Assembly (NCBI GenBank): GCA_002869305.1
Contig: PKTC01000468.1
Location: forward strand, 1 to 12,553
Length of the DNA stretch: 12,553 bases
Direction: 5' to 3'
DNA from: Marinilabiliales bacterium
GTDB taxonomy: Bacteria > Bacteroidota > Bacteroidia > Bacteroidales > UBA12077
In this document: piece by piece, positions 6,997 through 12,553 of the stretch
How the letters are laid out: each line of letters begins with the position of its first letter
How positions within the stretch are numbered: the stretch's first letter is position 1
The notes under the pieces: model-generated
Database searches by the model: none
Told to the model about the DNA's origin: nothing
What the model saw: the letters and a program-made list of their open reading frames with translations, nothing else
Program-made: the position numbers and the translations under genes

Positions 6997-8523
6997 TTAA
7001 TGTTTAAAATGTCTTGTTCCAGTAAATACCATTGCCATATTATGTTTATCGCAATAATCGATAGACTCCTGATCCCTGACAGAACCTCCCGGTTGAATTA
7101 CCGATTTTATTCCGGCTTCATTAGCAATTTGAACAGAATCGGCAAATGGAAAAAAAGCATCAGAAGCCATAACAGCTCCATTTAAATCAAACTTAAAACT
7201 TTTTGCTTTAGATATGGCTTGTCTTAATGCATCAATTCTTGATGTTTGTCCAACTCCGCTTGCACAAAGTTGATTATTTTTAGCTAATACTATTGTATTT
7301 GATTTGGAATGTTTTACCAGCTTATTCGCAAATAATAAATCCTCTATTTCTTCTTTTGAGGGTGCTTTTTTTGTTGCCGTTTTTAAATCAGCTTCGATTT
7401 CCATTTTAAGGTCTCTATCCTGAACCAATGCACCATGAAGCATTGAACGATATTGCATTTTGGGGAAATCAAACATCTTTTGAATTAAGATAATTCGATT
7501 TTTCTTTTTCTTTAATACTTGTAAAGCATCACTAGCATATGAAGGAGCAATTATAACCTCAAAAAAGATCTTGTCAATCTCAATTGCAGTTTGCATATTC
7601 ACTTCGCGATTGGTAATTAGAATTCCACCAAATGCTGAAACCGGATCTCCAGCCAATGCATCATTCCACGCGTCTACTAAATCATTTCGAGACGCAATAC
7701 CACAAGCATTATTGTGCTTTAATACTGCAAAAGTAGTTTCTTCAAATTCAGAAATTAGCTGCACAGCTGCTTCGATGTCTAACAAATTGTTATATGATAT
7801 TTGTTTGCCGTGTAATTGATCAAAAACATCATCTAAATTTCCGAAAAATGTCCCTTTTTGATGTGGATTCTCTCCATAACGAAGTTCATTTCCTGATATA
7901 GAACTTTGCTTAAATGCAGGGATGTTAAAATCTGAATTAAAATAATTAAAAATTGCAGTATCATAATGCGAAGAAATATTAAAAGCTTCTAATGCAAATT
8001 TCTTGCGATCTTCTATGGAAGTTTCTCCTTTTTTTTCGTCAAGCAAATCGATTAAATCCTGGTATTGATTTTTTGATGGAACAATAACTGTATCTTTAAA
8101 ATTCTTTGCTGCTGCTCGAATCAAAGATATGCCTCCAATATCAATTTTCTCAATAATATCCTGATCGCTTGCTCCAGATGCAAGAGTATCTTCAAACGGA
8201 TATAAATCAACAATTACCACATCAATCTCAGGAATTTGGTATTCCTTTAACTGCTCCTGGTCTGTTATATTATCCCTTCTAGCTAAAATTCCACCAAAAA
8301 TTTTTGGATGCAAAGTTTTTACTCTTCCTCCCAAAATTGATGGATAATCAGTGATATCTTCCACAGCTGTAACTTTAACTCCTAAATTTTCGATGAATTC
8401 TTTGGTTCCACCTGTTGAATAAATATGAACTCCAAGTTTATTTAATTTTCCAATGATCGGTTCTAGGTTGCCCTTATCAAAAACCGAAATTAAGGCAGAA
8501 TTGATTCGCTTTAAATGGTTCAT
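6997..8523 (-). CDS. purH: Bifunctional AICAR formyltransferase / IMP cyclohydrolase
   Basis: Cytoplasmic enzyme for the last two steps of de novo purine synthesis: AICAR is formylated with 10-formyl-tetrahydrofolate to FAICAR, which is then cyclised to IMP. The N-terminal MGS-like IMP cyclohydrolase domain (about 5-190) shows STGGT (36-40), ILGGRVKTLHP (63-73) and VDLYPF (105-110). The C-terminal formyltransferase part shows RYGENPHQ (215-222), VLKHNNACG (267-275) with the catalytic Lys269-His270 pair, GVGQTSR (423-429), SDAFFPF (454-460) and the end motif FTGTRHF (500-506). At 508 residues it is a normal, complete length. An in-frame stop lies directly before the ATG, fixing the start. It is the first gene of the minus-strand cluster with the mre genes, an arrangement typical of Bacteroidota. 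Confidence 0.98.
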   Translation of the reverse strand: MNHLKRINSALISVFDKGNLEPIIGKLNKLGVHIYSTGGTKEFIENLGVKVTAVEDITDYPSILGGRVKTLHPKIFGGILARRDNITDQEQLKEYQIPEIDVVIVDLYPFEDTLASGASDQDIIEKIDIGGISLIRAAAKNFKDTVIVPSKNQYQDLIDLLDEKKGETSIEDRKKFALEAFNISSHYDTAIFNYFNSDFNIPAFKQSSISGNELRYGENPHQKGTFFGNLDDVFDQLHGKQISYNNLLDIEAAVQLISEFEETTFAVLKHNNACGIASRNDLVDAWNDALAGDPVSAFGGILITNREVNMQTAIEIDKIFFEVIIAPSYASDALQVLKKKKNRIILIQKMFDFPKMQYRSMLHGALVQDRDLKMEIEADLKTATKKAPSKEEIEDLLFANKLVKHSKSNTIVLAKNNQLCASGVGQTSRIDALRQAISKAKSFKFDLNGAVMASDAFFPFADSVQIANEAGIKSVIQPGGSVRDQESIDYCDKHNMAMVFTGTRHFKH

Positions 8524-8529
8524 CTACAT
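8524..8529 (-). other. Start-stop element abutting the purH start codon
   Basis: Read on the minus strand, the sequence is ATG TAG followed at once by the purH ATG, all in one frame. A minimal start-stop pair next to a start codon can compete for initiating ribosomes, or may be chance in AT-rich DNA. The sequence is certain; any function is speculative. Confidence 0.3.
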
Positions 8530-8546
8530 TTCTTTGTTAAAATCTA

Positions 8547-8554
8547 CAAAATTA
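8547..8554 (-). promoter_or_regulatory. Candidate Bacteroidota -7 box for purH and the mre cluster
   Basis: The minus strand reads TAATTTTG, an exact match to the Bacteroidota primary-sigma -7 consensus TAnnTTTG. It lies 23 nt upstream of the purH ATG and would give a leader of roughly 15-20 nt. I see no TTTG-type -33 box at the usual spacing, and the motif can arise by chance in AT-rich DNA. The location, between divergent genes and before the first gene of the cluster, is what makes it plausible. Confidence 0.35.
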
Positions 8555-8659
8555 AATAAAATTTTTGGTACTATTAGAATTAGATAAGTTAAAATGACCG
8601 CCAAAATCCCGACGTTATGAACTATTCTAATAATTGTTCGAAAATATAAATAATACACC

Positions 8660-8669
8660 AAAAAAAAAA
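8660..8669. repeat. Ten-A homopolymer in the divergent intergenic region
   Basis: A run of ten A lies 10 nt upstream of the candidate plus-strand -7 box, where a promoter spacer would be. Such runs bend DNA and can change length by slippage. It is the longest homopolymer I noticed in the window. A regulatory effect is inference only. Confidence 0.5.
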
Positions 8670-8679
8670 TCACATATCG

Positions 8680-8687
8680 TATATTTG
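8680..8687 (+). promoter_or_regulatory. Candidate Bacteroidota -7 box for the ABC permease gene
   Basis: TATATTTG matches TAnnTTTG exactly and ends 23 nt before the ATG at 8711, the same distance as the divergent box has from purH. No -33 element is visible at normal spacing; the upstream DNA is the ten-A run. It would give a short leader without a Shine-Dalgarno site. Confidence 0.35.
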
Positions 8688-8710
8688 TTAAAATTCTTTT
8701 AAAATTTGAT

Positions 8711-9970
8711 ATGTTAATTCTAACACTGATAAAAGAGAGTTTCCTTTTTGCAATAAATGCACTAAAAGTTAACAGACTAAGAACCCTTTTAACTCTTCTT
8801 GGAATTACCATTGGCATATTTGCTATCATCTCTGTATTTACAGTATTGGATTCTTTAGAGAGCACTATAAAAAACAGTTTGTCTTCTTTGGGAGACGACA
8901 TAATTTATGTTCAAAAATGGCCTTGGGCTCCACCTCCGGGCGAAGAATATAAGTGGTGGGAATATTTAAATCGGCCTGTTCCTTCACAAAAAGAATATGA
9001 ACAAATTAAAAAACGCTCCGATCGTGCTGGGATTGTAAATTTCGCAGCTTCCACTTTGCGGAATGTAAAATACAAAAGCAACACGAGAGAAAATACTATT
9101 ATTTGGGCAAACTCTCATGAATTTGAAAGAATTAGAGCATTTGAACTTCAAGACGGACGCTATTTTACTCCTTTTGAATCTGTTGCTGGAAAAAACATTT
9201 GTTTAATAGGGTATCAGGTAGCACTCGATCTTTTTCAAGGAATGAATCCAATTGGAAAAGAAATTAAAATACAAGGCCGAAAAATTATGGTAGTCGGATT
9301 AATTAAAAAAGAAGGGAAAGATATTTTAAATAGTGGTGGTAGCCTGGACGAAATGATAATTTTACCTATAGTATATGCCAAATCTTTGATGGATATTAAA
9401 AGTGAAAATACCAACCCAATGATTATGGTAAAAGCCAAACCAAACGTTACAGTATCTGAACTAAAAGATGAACTCCGGAGCATTTTACGTTCGGTTCGCA
9501 CCATTAATCCCAAACAAAAAGATAATTTTGCATTGAATCAATCGAGTATTCTAAATTCTGCCCTCAATAGTATATTCGCAGTAATTAATGTTGCAGGATG
9601 GCTAATAGGAGGATTTTCAATTTTGGTTGGAGGTTTTGGAATTGCAAATATTATGTTTGTTTCTGTTAAAGAAAGAACTAATTTAATTGGTATTCAGAAA
9701 GCATTGGGTGCTAAACGAAAATTCATTCTGTTCCAGTTTTTATTTGAAGCAGTTATGCTTTCACTCATTGGCGGAATTATTGGTTTAATACTTATTTTCA
9801 TTGGCAGTATTATTGCCAGTAATAAAATAGATTTAGAGATAACCTTAACGCTTGGTAACATAATTCTTGGTTTGCTTCTTTCTATATTCATTGGAATTAT
9901 AGCAGGCTTTTTTCCTTCAAACAAAGCTGCAAAACTAAATCCAGTAGAGGCAATCAATACAACTTTTTAA
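8711..9970 (+). CDS. MacB/FtsX-type ABC transporter permease
   Basis: Inner-membrane permease of the type VII (mechanotransmission) ABC class, the class of MacB, LolCE and FtsX. The 419-residue protein has the usual layout: TM1 at about 24-46 (containing TLLTLLGITIGIFAIISVF), a large periplasmic MacB_PCD-like domain at about 50-280, and a C-terminal FtsX domain with helices at about 289-315, 341-369 and 382-401. NIMFVSVKERTNLIGIQKAL (313-332) is the conserved cytoplasmic coupling segment, and the end PVEAI (411-415) is also typical. Members export lipoproteins, peptides, siderophores or antibiotics, or act mechanically; the substrate cannot be read here. No ATPase or membrane-fusion protein is next to it, so the ATPase must be encoded elsewhere. 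It is divergent from purH and upstream of the lipoprotein gene by 114 nt. Confidence 0.9.
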   Translation: MLILTLIKESFLFAINALKVNRLRTLLTLLGITIGIFAIISVFTVLDSLESTIKNSLSSLGDDIIYVQKWPWAPPPGEEYKWWEYLNRPVPSQKEYEQIKKRSDRAGIVNFAASTLRNVKYKSNTRENTIIWANSHEFERIRAFELQDGRYFTPFESVAGKNICLIGYQVALDLFQGMNPIGKEIKIQGRKIMVVGLIKKEGKDILNSGGSLDEMIILPIVYAKSLMDIKSENTNPMIMVKAKPNVTVSELKDELRSILRSVRTINPKQKDNFALNQSSILNSALNSIFAVINVAGWLIGGFSILVGGFGIANIMFVSVKERTNLIGIQKALGAKRKFILFQFLFEAVMLSLIGGIIGLILIFIGSIIASNKIDLEITLTLGNIILGLLLSIFIGIIAGFFPSNKAAKLNPVEAINTTF

Positions 9971-10026
9971 ATTGTATTTACGAGATGTTAAGTTGATGTT
10001 AAAAGTGTCTAGCTCATCCTTTTTTG

Positions 10027-10045
10027 AAAGATACTTACTATCTTT
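10027..10045. promoter_or_regulatory. Short inverted repeat upstream of the lipoprotein gene
   Basis: AAAGATA and TATCTTT form perfect 7-base arms around a CTTAC spacer, 39 nt before the preferred start at 10085. The right arm followed by A (TATCTTTA) also resembles a -7 box with one mismatch. It could be an operator or a weak leader hairpin. The arms are AT-rich, so chance is a real alternative. Confidence 0.3.
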
Positions 10046-10084
10046 ATGGTCGAAAAATCAACTATTAACTTTAAACCTGAAATT

Positions 10085-10711
10085 ATGATTAAAAAAGTAT
10101 TTGGAATTCTAGCCATAGCAACAATTATGGTATCTTGTGGAAGTAAAGAACAAAACAAAGAAGAAGTTGGAGAAAAAGAATTAGCGGTTGTTACTGTAGA
10201 TCAAGTAGCTGCTCAACTGGAATCTTATGTTGACAAAAGTATACGTATAGAGGGCATTGTTAATCATGTTTGTAAACATGGTGGGAAAAGAATGTTTATT
10301 ATGGGTGCAGATCCTGATGTAGCAATAAAAATTACACCTAACGATGAAATTGGAGTATTTGAACAAGAACTTGTTGGAAGTAGTGTTTTAGTAAGCGGTG
10401 TTGTAAAAGAGTTACGTATTGATGAAGATTATGTACTAAGTCTAGAAAATGAAGCTGATGAGGCTACAAAAAGCGAAGCTATGCATGATCACTCTGGCGG
10501 CACTCACGATGAAGAAGCCGAAAATGAGCAAAAAGCCCAATTTGAAGCTATGAGAGCTAAAATTGCAGAATCGGAAAAAGGCTATTATTCTCAATTCTGG
10601 ATTGAAGCAAGTAAATTTGAGATTATGGATGGAGAACACAATCATGAGCATGCTGGAGATGAAGAAGAACATGATCACGATCACGCTGAAGGTGAAGAGC
10701 ATACGCACTAA
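10085..10711 (+). CDS. Histidine-rich lipoprotein with an OB-fold-like domain, function unknown
   Basis: I do not recognise a named family. From the ATG at 10085 the 208-residue protein begins with a lipoprotein signal peptide (MIKKVFGILAIATIMVSCGS) whose lipid-modified Cys is residue 18. The alternative ATG at 10046 would add 13 polar residues before it, so I reject that start. Residues about 38-122 alternate short beta strands (DKSIRIEGIVNHV, KRMFIMG, SSVLVSGVVKEL), as in an OB fold, and include HxCxH at 61-65. Residues about 123-208 are very acidic, with three His at 134-141 and eight more at 185-208 in HDHDH-like runs. The expected location is a membrane surface facing the periplasm. The His/Asp/Glu tail suggests binding of a divalent metal such as zinc, copper or nickel, which is inference. 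A strong terminator follows, and the next gene encodes a PepSY-type membrane protein. Confidence 0.85.
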   Translation: MIKKVFGILAIATIMVSCGSKEQNKEEVGEKELAVVTVDQVAAQLESYVDKSIRIEGIVNHVCKHGGKRMFIMGADPDVAIKITPNDEIGVFEQELVGSSVLVSGVVKELRIDEDYVLSLENEADEATKSEAMHDHSGGTHDEEAENEQKAQFEAMRAKIAESEKGYYSQFWIEASKFEIMDGEHNHEHAGDEEEHDHDHAEGEEHTH

Positions 10712-10735
10712 AAATAAATGAATGATAATACGTTT

Positions 10736-10764
10736 GTCCGAAGGTTTAAGACCTTCGGACTTTT
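10736..10764 (+). terminator. Intrinsic terminator after the lipoprotein gene
   Basis: GTCCGAAGGT (10736-10745) and ACCTTCGGAC (10751-10760) form a perfect 10-bp GC-rich stem with a TTAAG loop, followed by TTTTAAATTTT. It begins 24 nt after the lipoprotein stop. The T-tract is on the plus side only, so it acts in the plus direction. The PepSY-type gene starts just 11 nt past the first T run, so the hairpin sits in its leader. Confidence 0.85.
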
Positions 10765-10775
10765 AAATTTTAGAA

Positions 10776-11342
10776 ATGAAATTAAGAAAACTTAATATGA
10801 GTATTCATAGAGATTTAGGCTATATTTTCTTTTTCCTTACTGTGATTTATGGTTTATCTGGAATTGCCCTTAACCATATTAAAGACTGGAATCCTAGCTA
10901 TATTGTAAAATATCAAGATATCGAAGTTGATACAAATTTAATTCTTAAAGAAAAATTAAATCGCAATAAGATTATTGCATTAATTAAAATATATGCTCCA
11001 AACGAGAAATTTAAAAATTATTATTTCCCGGATGAAGAAACTTTGAAGATTTTTATTGAGGATGGAAATATCAGTATTAACATGAAATCAGGACAAGGAT
11101 ATCTTGAAACTTCGAAACGTCGTCCCATATTGCATCCTGCAAATTATTTACATTATAATCCCAGAAAATGGTGGACTACTATTTCCGATATTTATGCAAT
11201 TTCGTTAATCATCCTGGCTTTTTCTGGATTATTTATATTAAAAGGCAAAAATGGAATTACAGGTCGGGGAGCATGGCTTACTGGAATTGGAATTATAGTA
11301 CCAATAATTTTTCTATTACTTTATTACTATAAAGTTTTCTAA
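10776..11342 (+). CDS. PepSY-associated transmembrane protein
   Basis: Small inner-membrane protein (188 residues) resembling the PepSY_TM-like family. TM1 is at about 13-35, an extracytoplasmic segment at about 36-136, then TM2 at 138-156 and TM3 at 167-184. The start KLRKLNMSIHRDLGYIFFF and the GLSGIALNH turn are characteristic, as is LHPANYLHYNPRKWW (119-133). His11, His34, His120 and His126 lie near membrane ends, and related PepSY_TM proteins are often linked to iron, heme or metal-reductase functions, so a metal or redox role is possible but not shown. The upstream lipoprotein is His-rich, suggesting a shared task, yet a strong terminator lies between the two genes and no clear separate promoter is visible. 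Its stop overlaps the convergent mgtE stop (CTAA at 11339-11342). Confidence 0.82.
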   Translation: MKLRKLNMSIHRDLGYIFFFLTVIYGLSGIALNHIKDWNPSYIVKYQDIEVDTNLILKEKLNRNKIIALIKIYAPNEKFKNYYFPDEETLKIFIEDGNISINMKSGQGYLETSKRRPILHPANYLHYNPRKWWTTISDIYAISLIILAFSGLFILKGKNGITGRGAWLTGIGIIVPIIFLLLYYYKVF

Positions 11343-12553
11343 AACAATAAAAAGAACGCTCTTCCTATCATTAGGTAAAGAAATAATCCCATAATATCAT
11401 TTACAGTTGTAATAAAAGGTCCGGTAGCTAAAGCTGGGTCTATCTTGAACTTATTTAAAGCTAAGGGAACAAATGTTCCGAACATGGATGCAAATACAAT
11501 TACTGAAAATAAAGCAGCACTAACAGTTAAGGTTAATGCAAAAGAATCAGTAAAGAAATAATTGTAGGCAAATATAACTGTAGATAGTATGATACCATTT
11601 ATTGCGGCAACACCTAATTCCTTAAATAACTTTCGTCCAATTCCTTCAAAACCCATTGAGTTACTTGCCAATGCTTGCACAATTATGGACGATGATTGCA
11701 CTCCAACATTCCCTCCCATCGCAGCAATTAAAGGTATAAAAAATGCCATTTTGGGATTTATTCCTAAATCTACTTCATAAACACCCATAACAAGTGCCGC
11801 TACAATACCTCCAAACAAGCCAATAAATAACCATGGTATGCGGGCGCGAGTTAATACCCATGCGCTATCAGACGATTCAACATCTTGCGTAATACCGGAA
11901 ACCAACTGGTAATCTATTTCTGCTTCTTCTCGAATAACATACACGACATCATCAATGGTAATTCGTCCCACCAGACGATTCAATTGATCAATAACAGGTA
12001 AAGCAACCAAATCGTATTTATCCATAATGTTGGCAACATCTTCCGAACTTGCCTCCGTTCTTACAGAAATTACATCTTCATTAAGAATATTAGATACTTT
12101 CTTATTTGAAGGTGATATCAATAATTTTTTAAGAGACAAGGTGCCTTTTAAAACCTCATTATCATCAACTACATAAACATAGTAAATTTCGTCAACATCC
12201 TCGGCCTGCTTTCGCATTTCCTTAAGACAAGTCATTATGTTCCAGTTTTCATTAACCGTAATTAATTCCTTGGCCATAAGACCTCCAGCCGAATTCTCAT
12301 CATAATTTAGAAGATCAACAATATCTCCTGCCTGTTCAAGGTCATCAATATGCGATAAAACTTCCTCCTGTTTTGCTTCCGTAAATTCTCCAATAACATC
12401 TGCAGCATCATCAGAATCAAGTTTATCAATAAATTGAGCAATCACTTCACTTGGAAGCACTTTTAAGAACCTCTCACGATCATCCTCTTCTAATTCAACT
12501 AGAACTTCTGCGGCAACTTCAGGATCAAGCAATACATGAATATATCGTGCCTC
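11339..12553 (-). CDS. mgtE: MgtE-type magnesium transporter, N-terminus beyond the window
   Basis: Dimeric inner-membrane Mg2+ channel gated by its own cytoplasmic domains. The frame stays open to the right edge, giving 404 visible residues; with the family near 450, roughly 45-50 N-terminal residues are missing. A TTG at 12530-12532 is not the start, because family-like sequence (EARYIHVLLDPEVAAEVL) continues before it. Numbered from the visible end: MgtE N domain to about 85, SAGGLM at 88-93, the CBS pair at about 95-205, a linker helix, then five membrane helices from about 238 to 403. GGNVGVQSSS (280-289) and DPALATGPFITTVNDIMGL (372-390) line the pore; Asp386 is the probable Mg2+-binding residue, equivalent to the pore Asp of the Thermus protein. 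An Mg2+-responsive leader, if any, would lie outside the window. It converges on the PepSY gene with a 4-nt stop overlap. Confidence 0.95.
   Translation of the reverse strand, partial: EARYIHVLLDPEVAAEVLVELEEDDRERFLKVLPSEVIAQFIDKLDSDDAADVIGEFTEAKQEEVLSHIDDLEQAGDIVDLLNYDENSAGGLMAKELITVNENWNIMTCLKEMRKQAEDVDEIYYVYVVDDNEVLKGTLSLKKLLISPSNKKVSNILNEDVISVRTEASSEDVANIMDKYDLVALPVIDQLNRLVGRITIDDVVYVIREEAEIDYQLVSGITQDVESSDSAWVLTRARIPWLFIGLFGGIVAALVMGVYEVDLGINPKMAFFIPLIAAMGGNVGVQSSSIIVQALASNSMGFEGIGRKLFKELGVAAINGIILSTVIFAYNYFFTDSFALTLTVSAALFSVIVFASMFGTFVPLALNKFKIDPALATGPFITTVNDIMGLFLYLMIGRAFFLLF

Noticed and set aside
8524..8901. A minus-strand open frame of 125 codons ending directly before purH
   Set aside because: Its product has no protein-like pattern; more than half is antisense to the clearly real permease start and the rest covers the AT-rich intergenic region.
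9235..9957. Two minus-strand open frames (9235-9513 and 9694-9957) within the permease gene
   Set aside because: Both lie antisense to conserved FtsX/MacB coding sequence and show no own signals for expression.
10046..10084. Upstream ATG at 10046 as the lipoprotein start
   Set aside because: It would place 13 polar residues before an otherwise ideal signal peptide; the ATG at 10085 gives a normal lipoprotein N-terminus.
12530..12532. TTG as the mgtE start codon
   Set aside because: The frame continues to the window edge with MgtE-like sequence, so the gene is simply cut by the window.
1..12553. CRISPR arrays, insertion sequences, tRNA genes, att sites
   Set aside because: No regularly spaced repeats, transposase-like proteins, terminal inverted repeats or tRNA-like folds were seen on reading both strands by eye; a computed search could still find a divergent one.

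Overview
The window looks like chromosomal DNA from a member of the Bacteroidota, probably a Bacteroidales/Marinilabiliales-type anaerobe or marine relative. The reasons are AT-rich DNA, the gene order purH-mreB-mreC-mreD-mrdA-rodA that is typical of this phylum, intergenic matches to the Bacteroidota -7 box (TAnnTTTG), and phylum-style protein variants (a long RodA and a PBP2 with Cys/His residues near the active site). No mobile element, CRISPR array, tRNA or rRNA gene is visible, and no gene-free stretch exceeds about 190 bases.

Layout. (1) 1-1303, plus strand: the C-terminal part of a KamA-family radical SAM/PLP aminomutase. It is intact from 155 onward, but the coding sequence upstream of that is broken by three apparent one-base frame changes within 150 bases. 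(2) 1309-8523, minus strand: one compact cluster, read in the order purH, mreB, mreC, mreD, mrdA (PBP2), rodA. It pairs the last two steps of IMP synthesis with the complete elongasome core: the MreB filament, the MreC/MreD regulators, the SEDS glycosyltransferase RodA and its transpeptidase partner PBP2. Genes overlap (mreC/mreD by 8 nt, mrdA/rodA by 29 nt) or lie within 34 nt, so one transcript is likely. (3) 8524-8710: a 187-nt divergent intergenic region with a candidate -7 box on each strand and a ten-A run. (4) 8711-11342, plus strand: a MacB/FtsX-type ABC permease without an adjacent ATPase, a histidine-rich OB-fold-like lipoprotein, a strong intrinsic terminator, and a PepSY-type three-helix membrane protein. 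(5) 11339-12553, minus strand: an MgtE-type magnesium channel/transporter whose N-terminus lies beyond the right edge. It converges on the PepSY gene with overlapping stop codons.

Most of the window is conserved housekeeping. Five points deserve a second look. The kamA-like protein appears to carry Lys and Asn where lysine 2,3-aminomutase has its two lysine-binding Asp residues, a pattern reported for glutamate 2,3-aminomutase. The frame damage is clustered at the left edge. The His-rich lipoprotein and PepSY protein sit side by side. A perfect terminator hairpin lies just 11 nt upstream of the PepSY start codon. PBP2 has a possible metal site next to its active serine. I see no clear evidence for an entirely new multi-gene system.
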